Source of the DNA: GCA-001856825 sp038729485
GTDB lineage: Archaea > Thermoplasmatota > Thermoplasmata > Thermoplasmatales > GCA-001856825
Direction: 5' to 3'
Assembly: GCA_038729485.1 (NCBI GenBank)
Contig: JAVYRX010000003.1
Coordinates: 122,203 to 186,202 of the forward strand
DNA length: 64,000 bases
Below, piece by piece: positions 17,025 through 25,497 of the stretch. The notes beneath the pieces were generated by a model. The model was not told the origin of the DNA. It did no database searches and was given only the letters and a program-made list of their open reading frames with translations. How positions within the stretch are numbered: the stretch's first letter is position 1; the number at the start of each line of letters is the position of its first letter. The translations under genes and the position numbers were made by a program.

Positions 17025-18086
17025 ATGGCTGCCTGCCCTATCTGCCACAGAAGGCTGGATCTGGAGGGAGTATCGGAGAGTTTGGATAGATGCGATTATT
17101 GCGGGGGGCTTCTCACTCATGTTGACGATTTTTACGAAATGTTCAGGGATATTTCAGGTCAGTTTGAGATAAATAGCTTCCTTATAGGCGTAAGGGTTGA
17201 ACCAGAAAAATTTGAACTGGATAATAAGATTATTGCGGAGAAGGGTCTCAATATCAGAGACTTTAAGAAGGAATTTGAATGTGCCTTAGGGTCGAGGATA
17301 GAAGATAGATTGGGTTTAAAGGCTGATTTCAAATTTCCTGATGCAGTTTTCACTGTTGATCAGAGAAATATGTCTTGCGACCTCTGGATCAGGCCTGTCT
17401 ATATCGTAGGCAGGTACATTAAAAAAGCCAGGGGGATACCCCAGTCACCTTGGATATCTCCTGCCCGAGGCAGGGAGGGGAAATCGATATCAGAATACAT
17501 AGGGGAAGCGGCAACATCCAAACTCTCAGGGAGAAATTATAACTTCTACGCATCAGGAAGGGAGGACGTTGATGCGCTGATGCTGGGAAGTGGAAGGCCA
17601 TTTTACGTAGAGGTTACATACCCCAGGAGGAGGTCTTTTGACGGGGCGCAACTCAGTGAGGCAGTGAGAGAATCTTCAGGGGGGAAAGTGGAGATATTTG
17701 ATCTGAGAATTGCATCAGTCAAGGAGGTTGATGAATTAAAAAAAATGCGTTTTAATAAAATATATGAAGTGAGACTAACAATAGACAGGAAGGTTGATGG
17801 TTACCTTCTTCAGAGACTTTCATCATATTCCGGCTCCCTGATATCGCAGAGGACCCCGTCAAGGGTGCTTCCTATACGCAGTGATATTATTAGGAAGAGA
17901 AAAATATACAGCGTGAAGGTGTCCGATTGGAGTGACAACCAAGTCACGCTCCGCATAGAAGCCGAAGCCGGGACGTACATAAAGGAATTCATTACTGGCG
18001 ATTCTGGTAGAACGGAGCCAAGCATTTCCGATGACCTAAAAGTAAACGTTAAAATAGATTATCTTAATGTGCTCCAAGTTAAATAG
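17025..18086 (+). CDS. pus10: tRNA pseudouridine synthase Pus10
   Basis: A 353-residue archaeal Pus10, which makes pseudouridine 55 (and 54) in the tRNA T-loop. The N-terminus has two zinc pairs, CPIC (4-7) and CDYC (23-26), followed by a THUMP-like region. The catalytic block SGREDVDALMLGSGRPF is at about residues 177-193, with Asp181 or Asp183 as the nucleophile candidate. The C-terminal RTPSRVLPIRSDIIRKR and AGTYIKEFITGDSGRTEPS complete the fold. The start directly abuts the rpoP stop. Confidence 0.94.
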   Translation: MAACPICHRRLDLEGVSESLDRCDYCGGLLTHVDDFYEMFRDISGQFEINSFLIGVRVEPEKFELDNKIIAEKGLNIRDFKKEFECALGSRIEDRLGLKADFKFPDAVFTVDQRNMSCDLWIRPVYIVGRYIKKARGIPQSPWISPARGREGKSISEYIGEAATSKLSGRNYNFYASGREDVDALMLGSGRPFYVEVTYPRRRSFDGAQLSEAVRESSGGKVEIFDLRIASVKEVDELKKMRFNKIYEVRLTIDRKVDGYLLQRLSSYSGSLISQRTPSRVLPIRSDIIRKRKIYSVKVSDWSDNQVTLRIEAEAGTYIKEFITGDSGRTEPSISDDLKVNVKIDYLNVLQVK

Positions 18087-18097
18087 GGGTTGGCAAA

Positions 18098-18388
18098 ATG
18101 GCAAAAATGTCTCATGGTCCTAGGTCTAAGACTCGCTCTAAGATGAGGAAAAAGGCAGGAGAGAAGGGACCTCTGACCGTCAATAGGATAGTAAGAAAGT
18201 TAGAGGTAGGGGACAGAGTAGCCATAGACATCGAGCCTTCTGTTCATAAGGGAATGCCTTTCAAGAGGTTTCAGGGCCTCACTGGCATTGTTGAAGAAAA
18301 GAGGGGGGAAGCCTATCTCATTGGTATAAAGGATCAAGGTAAGCAGAAGTATGTTTTATCTTATCCGATACACCTTAAGAGGGTGTGA
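18098..18388 (+). CDS. rpl21e: 50S ribosomal protein L21e
   Basis: A 96-residue eL21 protein. The basic N-terminus (SHGPRSKTRSKMRKKAG) and the SH3-like barrel with VAIDIEPSVHKGMPFKRF and FQGLTGIVEEKRGEAY are typical. It binds 23S/5S rRNA in the large subunit. The ATG follows GGGGTTGG, and it sits between pus10 and rpoF as in many euryarchaea. Confidence 0.95.
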   Translation: MAKMSHGPRSKTRSKMRKKAGEKGPLTVNRIVRKLEVGDRVAIDIEPSVHKGMPFKRFQGLTGIVEEKRGEAYLIGIKDQGKQKYVLSYPIHLKRV

Positions 18389-18397
18389 ACATATTTT

Positions 18398-18712
18398 ATG
18401 AAAATCACCTATATTCCATTGGCAAAGGCAAAGGATTTGCTTTCCGAGGCTTCGTCAACAAGGAAGCTCAATCCAGTTCAGGAGTCAGCTCTAAGGCATC
18501 TTAAAAAATTTTCAAAAATAGACGCGAAAACCGCTGACGAAATGCGTGACGAGCTGATCTCCTTGGGCCTTGAGCAGGCCGTTGCCGTCAAAATAGTAGA
18601 CATAATGCCTGCCACTGCAGATGAGCTTAGGGCAATCGTATATCCTCAGATCCAAAATCTTGATGCAGCACTTGTGGAAAAAATTCTGGGGATTCTGCAG
18701 AAGAACAGGTGA
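18398..18712 (+). CDS. rpoF: DNA-directed RNA polymerase subunit F (Rpb4-like)
   Basis: A 104-residue Rpb4 homologue that forms the polymerase stalk with RpoE. It has the two-part structure seen in the family: an N-terminal tip-associated part (PLAKAKDLLSEAS) and a helical HRDC-like domain (ALRHLKKFSKIDAKTADEM, IVDIMPATADELRAI). RpoE is not in the window. Its stop overlaps the GTG start of the DUF655 gene. Confidence 0.92.
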   Translation: MKITYIPLAKAKDLLSEASSTRKLNPVQESALRHLKKFSKIDAKTADEMRDELISLGLEQAVAVKIVDIMPATADELRAIVYPQIQNLDAALVEKILGILQKNR

Positions 18713-19266
18713 TATTTTTGGAAGAGTTCGCCTACGTCCTCGATATACTACCCCAAGGAAGGATGGAGGAGAAAGCGTTCAGGAGAGTACCGCTTGTTCT
18801 TGCAATCGGTGAGGAAGAGCTGAAGCTTTTTGAGCTGATACCGAAACCTGGCGAGGCACTTGCGATAGGAGATAGGGTATACATAGGGAAAGACCTTGAT
18901 AAGAGGAATAAAATTAGCAGCGTGAAGAGGAGGATATCATTTGACGAGCTTACGCCTGCAGCCCAGAGTGAACTTGAGTTCGTTGTGATGCAGATAGTTG
19001 AGAAGAACGAGGGAAGATTTGTTAACTTTTTCAATACGGCTCAACCTGTAACTACTAGGCTTCACCAACTTGACCTTCTTTACGGCGTTGGAAGGAGTCT
19101 AATGTGGGAAATACTTGATGAGAGAAAGAAGGGGCCGTTCAAGAGTTTTCAAGAGCTCAAATCAAGGGTAAAGGGGCTGAGAGACCCTGAAAAGATGATC
19201 ACAGAAAGGATCATGAGAGAGCTAAAAAATAAGGATGAAAGGCATAGGCTTTTTGTGTCGAGCTAA
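18709..19266 (+). CDS. DUF655 family RNA-binding protein
   Basis: A 185-residue protein of the archaeal DUF655 family, almost always beside rpoF and ksgA. EEFAYVLDILPQGRMEEKAF opens an OB-like N-terminal domain (residues 1-75). The C-terminal half contains LHQLDLLYGVGRSLMWEIL and KGPFKSFQELKSRVKGL, a helix-hairpin-helix-type nucleic-acid-binding region. It probably acts in rRNA processing or translation, but the biochemical role is unproven. The GTG start overlaps the rpoF stop; a TTG three codons further on is an alternative. Confidence 0.88.
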   Translation: MIFLEEFAYVLDILPQGRMEEKAFRRVPLVLAIGEEELKLFELIPKPGEALAIGDRVYIGKDLDKRNKISSVKRRISFDELTPAAQSELEFVVMQIVEKNEGRFVNFFNTAQPVTTRLHQLDLLYGVGRSLMWEILDERKKGPFKSFQELKSRVKGLRDPEKMITERIMRELKNKDERHRLFVSS

Positions 19267-19268
19267 GT

Positions 19269-19970
19269 ATGGGAAAAAGGAACAAAGATGGCATAAATTT
19301 TCTTGTCGACGAAGAAGTAGCGGAAAGAATTGTAAAAACAGTAGACGTGAAGGGAAAGGATGTCTTGGAGGTAGGTGGGGGGCTTGGTCAGTTAACTAAG
19401 TTCATAAAGGATCACAGAAGCCTTACTATCATAGAGAAAAAGAGGGAGTTTGCGGAAAGACTGAGGGAGATGTTTCCGGATGCGAATGTAATAGAGGGAG
19501 ATGCCCTCAAGGTCGACTGGCCTAAGTTCCAGGTTTTCATATCAAATACACCTTATTCTATCTCCACCCCTCTTCTTGAGAAGATCAGGAAGAACAATTT
19601 CGAAAGCGCCGTTCTCACGGTTCAGAAGGAGGTCGCAGACAGGATGACTGCATCGCCCGGTTCGAAGGACTATTCCAGGCTTACCGTAATGACTAACATG
19701 AAATTCGTAATTCAAAGAATGTTTGATATCCCCCCATCTAAATTCAGTCCGAGGCCTAAGGTTTACAGCACGGTTATACTGTTGAAAAAGAAAGAAGACC
19801 AGATAAACGAGAATATTGAGGCATTGGTTCGGAAACTTTTCTCTCACAGGAGAAAAAAGATCAAGTGGTCGGTTAAGTCACAGAAATTTGGGGAAAAGAG
19901 GCCAGAGGAATTGACCCCGGAAGATTTTCTAGATCTTTTTGAGGAGTTCAGCGAGACGCAACGATCTTGA
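19269..19970 (+). CDS. ksgA: Ribosomal RNA adenine dimethyltransferase
   Basis: A 233-residue KsgA/Dim1 enzyme that dimethylates two adenines near the 3' end of 16S rRNA. The SAM-binding motif LEVGGGLGQLT is at residues 33-43, and the catalytic NTPYSIS (93-99) is the NLPY-type motif with Thr in place of Leu. FSPRPKVYSTVI belongs to the C-terminal domain. It is slightly short at the N-terminus relative to bacterial forms, as is usual in archaea. It ends the operon, overlapping the convergent GTPase gene by 23 bases. Confidence 0.94.
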   Translation: MGKRNKDGINFLVDEEVAERIVKTVDVKGKDVLEVGGGLGQLTKFIKDHRSLTIIEKKREFAERLREMFPDANVIEGDALKVDWPKFQVFISNTPYSISTPLLEKIRKNNFESAVLTVQKEVADRMTASPGSKDYSRLTVMTNMKFVIQRMFDIPPSKFSPRPKVYSTVILLKKKEDQINENIEALVRKLFSHRRKKIKWSVKSQKFGEKRPEELTPEDFLDLFEEFSETQRS

Positions 19971-21135
19971 TAACGTCTCCGTCCTCAAGAACGTAGTCCC
20001 TGCCCAGTGTTCTCTTCGTCCTGCCATTAATGGCTCTTATAAATCTTTCGCCAAGATCAGTATGGACTTTGAACGCAAGGTCAAGCGCAGTAGCTCCCTT
20101 TCGCATTAGAATGGCATCAGGTAGAACGTTGCCATTCTTGTCTGTCCAATGGTTTTCGTCTTCCACCGGATAGACAACGATTAAGTTTAGCACGTCGTAC
20201 ACAAGTCTTTCAAGTGATTGCTGCACTCCAGTTCCCCCGTTCTTCTGCAGATAAATGGAAACCTTTCTTAACGCCTCCTTTTGGGAAGAAGTGAGCTTAT
20301 CTTCCCTTGTAATCCTGAAACTCCCGCTTCCTGGGGTGTATTCAATGAGGCCAATCTTTGCGGCCCTCTTTAAAACGAGCTCGTAATCGCCTGAAACTAC
20401 GGAAACTCCCCTGCCAGAGAGACTTTCGGCGCTTTCTCTGCTTATCAGATCGCCCTTGGAAGCAACTATGACTCCAGGTTTGGATATCCTCAATATCTCT
20501 TCGGCAAGCGTTTGGGTAACGTTCTTGTCCCACTTCCTGAGATCGGCCGGAATTGGGGTATTCTTTATCGCAATGGAAAGATCCTTGACGTCTATTCCGA
20601 GCCCTGAGATTTTGTCGTATATTACATTTTCAAGCTTGCCCCCTTCGCTCTCCAGTTTCCTCAATCCTTTATCCAGGCCGTCTGATATAATGTCGGAAAG
20701 CCACATCGCTATTTCCTTGTGAACGAATTCAGCGTCGTCAAGCGGATCGACCGATCCAGCTGGAACGGGGTTCCCGTTCCTGTCAAGTGAGCCGGTTGCA
20801 TCAACTATTTGGATAAAACCGTCGGCTCTCCTCAGGTCATCCAGAAACTTGTTGCCCAAACCTTTTCCCTCATGTGCCCCCGGTACAAGTCCTGCTACAT
20901 CCATGATTTCAATCGGAACCATCCTCGTTCCTTCAACGCATTTGCCGAACTTTGGATTACAGGCCTTTCCAAGTTCAGTGTGGGGGCACTTTGCACGAAT
21001 ATATGCAACACCCTTGTTTGAATTTATGGTGGTGAAAGGGTAGTTAGCTATTTCCACGGGATTTTCGGTTAGGGCCGAAAAGTACGTACTTTTTCCGACG
21101 TTTGGCTTACCTATTATACCTATAAAAAGGCTCAT
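19948..21135 (-). CDS. YchF/Obg-related GTPase with TGS domain
   Basis: A 395-residue GTPase of the archaeal YchF-like group. The G1 loop GKPNVGKST is at the N-terminus; G3 is DVAGLVPGAHEGKGLGN; G4 appears as ASKGD rather than the usual NKxD, as seen in the ATP-tolerant YchF family. A helical insertion follows, and a C-terminal TGS domain ends in TLGRDYVLEDGDVIKIV. It probably associates with ribosomes. Its ATG overlaps the stop of the upstream UPF0179 gene. Confidence 0.9.
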   Translation of the reverse strand: MSLFIGIIGKPNVGKSTYFSALTENPVEIANYPFTTINSNKGVAYIRAKCPHTELGKACNPKFGKCVEGTRMVPIEIMDVAGLVPGAHEGKGLGNKFLDDLRRADGFIQIVDATGSLDRNGNPVPAGSVDPLDDAEFVHKEIAMWLSDIISDGLDKGLRKLESEGGKLENVIYDKISGLGIDVKDLSIAIKNTPIPADLRKWDKNVTQTLAEEILRISKPGVIVASKGDLISRESAESLSGRGVSVVSGDYELVLKRAAKIGLIEYTPGSGSFRITREDKLTSSQKEALRKVSIYLQKNGGTGVQQSLERLVYDVLNLIVVYPVEDENHWTDKNGNVLPDAILMRKGATALDLAFKVHTDLGERFIRAINGRTKRTLGRDYVLEDGDVIKIVASR

Positions 21136-21554
21136 TGAACAGTTGCCTCAACAAGACCTAGCCCTTTCGGGCATTTCCTTGAAAGTACCTTCTCAACATT
21201 TATCTTGGAACGATCCTTTGCAAAGCTAAGGATGCAGATGGGTGCAAGCGAGCACTCAATATCGTCACAGTCTGGCTTTCTGTATGTAACCTTCGCACCT
21301 TCCTTTGCTATAGTTTTTGGGATCATGAGAGTTCTGTCTGCCTCATCGACCTCTACCGTGAATACCCTGTTGTCTTCGTGGATGTAACACTTGTGTTCCT
21401 TCCCTCTGGATTTGAGTACTTTGTAATACTCCCCTGGTTTCAGGTTGTGACATACGTTCTTTAAGTTGCAAACGTTGCATTCCGGAGCTGGCCCTAAGTA
21501 CTGAAATATGGTCCCACTGTTGGTCATGCTGTCAGGTACAAGTGTTATTATCAT
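21132..21554 (-). CDS. UPF0179 family protein
   Basis: A 140-residue archaeal conserved protein with about eight cysteines: CNVCNLKNVC in the N-terminal third, CDDIECSLAPIC in the middle, and a lone Cys near the C-terminus (RKCPKGLGL). These could hold a zinc or iron-sulfur centre. The function is unknown. It overlaps both the downstream GTPase gene (4 bases) and the G1P dehydrogenase gene upstream (1 base), making a tight three-gene unit. Confidence 0.85.
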   Translation of the reverse strand: MIITLVPDSMTNSGTIFQYLGPAPECNVCNLKNVCHNLKPGEYYKVLKSRGKEHKCYIHEDNRVFTVEVDEADRTLMIPKTIAKEGAKVTYRKPDCDDIECSLAPICILSFAKDRSKINVEKVLSRKCPKGLGLVEATVQ

Positions 21555-22612
21555 TAGGCGACTCCCGTTATGTGAAGGGCCTCCCTCGCGGCCTCTTCGT
21601 TTAAGCCGTTCTCTCCGAGAACAGTGTATCTATCTGGCCTTGTTTTGTGTGCCATCATAAGCGCCTGAACTGCGTCTTCCTCGGTGAGGGAAACCTGGTC
21701 AAGTTTTGTTGGCGCACCTATGGTCTGAAGCGTATTTTTTATAAGCATCCAGTCACCACCATGAAGATACATGGATATTATTGATCCGATTCCGCACAGC
21801 TCTCCATGTAATCCTGTACCTTTTTTTATGGAATCCACGGCATGTGCGAACATATGCTCTGATCCAGAGGCGGGTCTCGAGCTTCCGGCCACGCTCATTG
21901 CAATACCGGAAAATACTATCTGCTTTATTACAAGCCACACGCTCTCCTCAATACCAGGCTTGATTTGAGCAGCATTGTTTATAATTTCCTTTGCTGCAAA
22001 TTCAGAGATGGAATAGGCCGAGCTGCTAATGCGCTCTGCCTTAAGTCTGTGGGCTAAACTCCAGTCCTTGAGGGCAGTGAGATTTGAAAGTACATCTGCT
22101 GCTCCAGAGGCCAGAAACCTAAAAGGTGCAGTAACTATTATCTCAGTATCAGCAATGATTGCCGCAGGCATCGTTGCCTCTACGGACGTAGAAATGCCGT
22201 TCTTGCTGATTGAGGCCCTTGGGCTTGCGACTCCGTCATGGCTTGCGGACGTTGGAATTGAAATGAAGTCCAATCCAAGATCGTACGCACTCTTCTTCGC
22301 TATATCTATCTTGGTTCCCCCGCCTATACCTAGGATTACCTTTGCCCCAAATGCCTTCGTACGTTCCTTGACAATCTCAACGCTTTCTTCAGTTGCAGAC
22401 TCAACGAGTACAACGCCAACCTCTATATCCGACCCTTCTAGTATCTGTTTAACCCTTTCGCCGGCTAATTTCATTGTTTTGTTTCCTGAGACTATTAGAC
22501 CCCTGTTCGAGTTGGTAATTTTCTTGAATACGTCCGCAACCTCATCTATTGCTCCGTGGCCACCGATGACCTCCCTCGGAAGGATCATCTTTGCCAGTTT
22601 TTCAAATGGCAC
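21554..22612 (-). CDS. egsA: sn-glycerol-1-phosphate dehydrogenase
   Basis: A 352-residue NAD(P)-dependent enzyme that reduces dihydroxyacetone phosphate to sn-glycerol 1-phosphate, setting the archaeal stereochemistry of membrane lipids. The glycine-rich GIGGGTKIDIAKK binds the cofactor, SIPTSASHDGVASP is the family hallmark, and zinc ligands are in GSEHMFAHAVD and GTGLHGELCGIG. It is the first gene of a unit with UPF0179 and the GTPase. The gap to the SAH hydrolase stop is 48 bases. Confidence 0.95.
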   Translation of the reverse strand: MPFEKLAKMILPREVIGGHGAIDEVADVFKKITNSNRGLIVSGNKTMKLAGERVKQILEGSDIEVGVVLVESATEESVEIVKERTKAFGAKVILGIGGGTKIDIAKKSAYDLGLDFISIPTSASHDGVASPRASISKNGISTSVEATMPAAIIADTEIIVTAPFRFLASGAADVLSNLTALKDWSLAHRLKAERISSSAYSISEFAAKEIINNAAQIKPGIEESVWLVIKQIVFSGIAMSVAGSSRPASGSEHMFAHAVDSIKKGTGLHGELCGIGSIISMYLHGGDWMLIKNTLQTIGAPTKLDQVSLTEEDAVQALMMAHKTRPDRYTVLGENGLNEEAAREALHITGVA

Positions 22613-22660
22613 GAGGCCATATCCAATATTCGTTATTTATTTCTTGCTAGTGAATCTATA

Positions 22661-23875
22661 TTAGGTACCTTCGTTCCAAGAATTGATATATGCAATCTGT
22701 TTTTTAGTCAGGGAATCAATTTTTATCTCCTGTGCCTTCAGGTAAAGCTCCGCTACCAGGCGATCTATCTCTTCCGGAACAGGGTAAACCTTCGGTGGGA
22801 GGTCCCTCTTGCGGGATATGTACTCAGCAGCAAGAGCCTGTATTGAAAATGAGAGATCCATAATCTCCACGGGATGACCCTGTCCAGCGACAAGGTTCAC
22901 TAGTCTGCCATCAGATAGAACGTATGCCTTCTTCTTTCCAATACTATACATCTTTACATTTCTTCTAACTTCCCTCGCTTTCCCAAATTCTTTTTCCATC
23001 TCATCTACTGCCACCTCGTTGTTGAAGTGCCCAGAATTTGCCAATATTATGCCGTCCTTTGCAACCTTGATCATATCTGCGGTTACTATATCTCTCACTC
23101 CTGTTGCAGTGATGACTAGATCGGCATCTTTTATCGCTTCCCTCATTCTTTTAACGTCAAAACCGTCCATGTGCGCTTCTATCGACTTGAACGGGTCTAT
23201 CTCAGTTATCGTAACCCTTGCCCCCATACCCCTTATTCTATTTGCAATCCCCCTGCCGCACCATCCGTAGCCAGCAACAACAACATTTTTTCCTGCAAGC
23301 ACTAGATTAGTAGCTGATAATATGCCATCTATGGTGCTCTGCCCGGTTCCGTACCTGTTATCGAAAAGATGTTTCATGTGGGCATCATTCACGTCGAACA
23401 TCGGAAATTTTAGGGCCCCTTCCTTTTCAATGTTTTTGAGCCTAATTACTCCCGTAGTAGTTTCCTCATTCCCTCCGATGATGTTCTCGTATATATCCTT
23501 CCGATCCAAAGCCAATGTGGTAAGATCCCCGCCGTCGTCTATTATTATGTCTGGACCGAATTCCAGTGTTTTAGAAAGATATTCATAATATTCTTTTCTG
23601 TCAATTCCCCTTCTAGCATAAACGTCCACGTGAAAATCCTGTTTGAGGGATTTCGCCACTTCATCGTCAGTACTTAGTGGGTTGCACCCGGCTATCCTGA
23701 CATCTGCCCCTCCAGCCTTTAAAGTATACGCGAGTGCAGCAGTCTTGGCTTCTAGATGAAGAGCCATGGCGACCTTAAGCCTCTTGAAAGGTTTGGACCT
23801 TGACATTCTTTCCCTTATTGACCCAAGAACCGGCATCCAGTTAATTGCCCATTCAATCTTGTTCTTTCCTTCCAT
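22661..23875 (-). CDS. ahcY: S-adenosylhomocysteinase
   Basis: A 404-residue enzyme that hydrolyses S-adenosylhomocysteine to adenosine and homocysteine, removing the inhibitory by-product of methylation. The NAD-binding motif VVAGYGWCGRGIANR, the substrate blocks DDGGDLTTL and DNRYGTGQSTIDGI, and the C-terminal GQGHPVEIMDLSFSIQA are all present. It is the shorter form lacking the eukaryotic insertion, as in other archaea. It lies 10 bases after the arfC stop, so probably in one transcript. Confidence 0.95.
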   Translation of the reverse strand: MEGKNKIEWAINWMPVLGSIRERMSRSKPFKRLKVAMALHLEAKTAALAYTLKAGGADVRIAGCNPLSTDDEVAKSLKQDFHVDVYARRGIDRKEYYEYLSKTLEFGPDIIIDDGGDLTTLALDRKDIYENIIGGNEETTTGVIRLKNIEKEGALKFPMFDVNDAHMKHLFDNRYGTGQSTIDGILSATNLVLAGKNVVVAGYGWCGRGIANRIRGMGARVTITEIDPFKSIEAHMDGFDVKRMREAIKDADLVITATGVRDIVTADMIKVAKDGIILANSGHFNNEVAVDEMEKEFGKAREVRRNVKMYSIGKKKAYVLSDGRLVNLVAGQGHPVEIMDLSFSIQALAAEYISRKRDLPPKVYPVPEEIDRLVAELYLKAQEIKIDSLTKKQIAYINSWNEGT

Positions 23876-23885
23876 GGTTACACAA

Positions 23886-24533
23886 TTAATGAACGCTTAA
23901 ACCTTTTTTGATTTTCACCAGGAATCCATTGCCCAATCTTGTCACTTCAATTTCACCCAGGGAAATTGGGTGCTGAAGATAACCGACCATTGGAACTCCT
24001 TCCTTTCCTATTACTATGGGGGAATAAAATATGTTGATTTCATCCCAAACCCCGCCAAGAATAAATGATGTTATAGTAGACATTCCGCCCTCTACCATGA
24101 CCTTTCTGTATTTCATGTCCTCAAGCTCTTTAACGACAAATTCTGCCGTCGGTATCTTTTCCGGGCTTCTTCTTACAATCACTTTAGATTCAACTTTTTT
24201 CTCGAACTCCCTTGGAGGCGCGGAAGAACCGCAGAATATTATAACATTTCTTCTGTAGTTGAAAACCCTGGCCAGTGCATTGACTCTGAACGCTGAATCC
24301 AAAATGCCAACGTCTGGGATCTTATCTGATTCGAAGTACTTGGGATTTATTGTAAGCTTTGGATCGTCCATATCAACTGTATTTCTTCCCACAATTATTA
24401 TGTCGGACTGAGCTCTCATTTTGTGAACTCTCGACATATCTTTTAAGTTAGAGAACTTGAACTGCTTTCCATTTTCTGCGGATATTCTACCATCGAGGGA
24501 CGATGCGAAATTGATAATTACATATGGCCTCAA
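23886..24533 (-). CDS. arfC: Archaeal riboflavin-pathway reductase (2,5-diamino-6-ribosylamino-pyrimidinone phosphate reductase)
   Basis: A 215-residue RibD C-terminal domain / yeast RIB7 type reductase that acts before deamination in archaeal riboflavin synthesis. Family motifs are NFASSLDGRIS at the N-terminus, SDIIIVGRNTVDMDDPKL, and KVMVEGGMSTITSFIL for NADPH binding. It supplies the pyrimidine half used by RibH, but is far from the ribB-ribC-ribH operon and is linked instead to ahcY. The promoter is in the long gap upstream, which also serves the divergent metal regulator. Confidence 0.92.
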   Translation of the reverse strand: MRPYVIINFASSLDGRISAENGKQFKFSNLKDMSRVHKMRAQSDIIIVGRNTVDMDDPKLTINPKYFESDKIPDVGILDSAFRVNALARVFNYRRNVIIFCGSSAPPREFEKKVESKVIVRRSPEKIPTAEFVVKELEDMKYRKVMVEGGMSTITSFILGGVWDEINIFYSPIVIGKEGVPMVGYLQHPISLGEIEVTRLGNGFLVKIKKGLSVH

Positions 24534-24643
24534 TTCGTAAAGGTGATGGAATTTAGAATTTATATGTGTTGTTCCAATTCAACGAGAGGCAGAGCTGGCC
24601 ATCAATAGGCGATCAAGTTAAAAATTATGGAGAAGTTTCATTT

Positions 24644-24789
24644 CAATTATTAGTTACATATATTGATTGTTTGCGGTTTACACTAGAGGAATCGCTCTTT
24701 CAAAAGCAGGATTTGGTTTTATAAAATGGCAAAATTTCAAGGATTTTTGGCTGTTTATAGGCTAAATTATTAGTCACAAACGTTAATTA
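24644..24789 (+). repeat. Imperfect direct repeats upstream of the DtxR-family gene
   Basis: The roughly 275-base gap between arfC and the metal regulator holds two similar AT-rich elements, at 24645-24668 and 24765-24788. Both begin AATTATTAGT, share ACA at the same offset and end TT(G/A)ATT, matching at 19 of 24 positions by eye. Between them is a strong TATA-like box (GGTTTTATAAAATGG, 24715-24729). No credible gene was found here; a 15-codon ATG frame at 24726 was dismissed. Role as activator or repressor sites is inferred only. Confidence 0.4.
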
Positions 24790-24804
24790 GGGTAACCTAA
24801 TTAA
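24783..24804. promoter_or_regulatory. Inverted repeat, probable metal-regulator operator
   Basis: Perfect 9-base arms TTAATTAGG and CCTAATTAA are separated by GTAA and end three bases before the GTG/ATG of the DtxR-family gene. The core TTAGG-N4-CCTAA resembles binding sites of DtxR/IdeR/MntR-type metal repressors. The site spans the region where the promoter-proximal TATA or transcription start must lie, so binding would block transcription of the regulator and the coupled transporter (autorepression, inferred). Confidence 0.7.
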
Positions 24805-24810
24805 GGTGTG

Positions 24811-25482
24811 ATGAAGCACAATAAACAGGACTATCTTCTAACGATATGGGAACTAAAAGAGTCCCTGGGCTTTGCCAGTGAGAAAACAGTCTCCAGAAGG
24901 ATGGGTGTTTCATTGCCGTCTGCGTGGGAAGAAATACATAGGCTTGAGAACGAAAACATAATATTATTCGGAAGGCAAGGCATAGAATTCACAATCAAAG
25001 GATTAGAGATTGCCAAGGAATCCGTGAGGGCGCATAGGATCACGGAACATTTCGTCTATGCCTATCTGGAAGTTCCTTGGGATGAAGTTCATAGATCTGT
25101 TATGGATCTAGAACACGATTTTACTGATAAGCTCTTGGAGAATCTTTACAGAAAAATGGGTTCGCCAAAGTTTTGCCCACATGGAAATCCAATAGATCCC
25201 GACGCAAGATTATATGAATTATACGGTTCAGAAACAGGGGATGGAAGGTACTACTTTGTCAGAACCGCCCTGGAAGACTATGATTTTCTGAAAAATCTCA
25301 TGGAAGGGGGAGCCCTTCCTGGGAGGACGGTTAGGTTAGAAAGGGAAGAAAAGGGCATTCATTTGGTTGGCGATAATGGAGAGATTTTCATTCCGAAGGA
25401 TTACGAGAGGGGAATCAGGTTGGCTGACAAATATGTGGTCAAACAGGAATATCAGTCAACCGGGAGAGGATTTGAAGCATGA
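24811..25482 (+). CDS. DtxR/MntR-family metal-dependent transcriptional regulator
   Basis: A 223-residue three-domain regulator. The N-terminal winged helix covers residues 1-70 (TVSRRMGVSLPSAWEEIHRL is the recognition region). The dimerisation/metal domain has AHRITEHFVYAYLEVPW and MDLEHDFTDKL with the His/Glu/Asp ligands, then the family hallmark FCPHGNPI. The C-terminal part is SH3/FeoA-like (GALPGRTVRLER). It senses Mn(II) or Fe(II). A GTG just upstream is an alternative start. The inverted repeat at its start and the transporter 15 bases downstream form a classic homeostasis unit. Confidence 0.92.
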   Translation: MKHNKQDYLLTIWELKESLGFASEKTVSRRMGVSLPSAWEEIHRLENENIILFGRQGIEFTIKGLEIAKESVRAHRITEHFVYAYLEVPWDEVHRSVMDLEHDFTDKLLENLYRKMGSPKFCPHGNPIDPDARLYELYGSETGDGRYYFVRTALEDYDFLKNLMEGGALPGRTVRLEREEKGIHLVGDNGEIFIPKDYERGIRLADKYVVKQEYQSTGRGFEA

Positions 25483-25497
25483 GGATCAGTGCGTAGA

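Noticed and set aside
24726..24773. 15-codon ATG frame after a strong TATA-like box upstream of the metal regulator
   Set aside because: The ATG overlaps the TATA-like sequence itself, and the peptide has no features.
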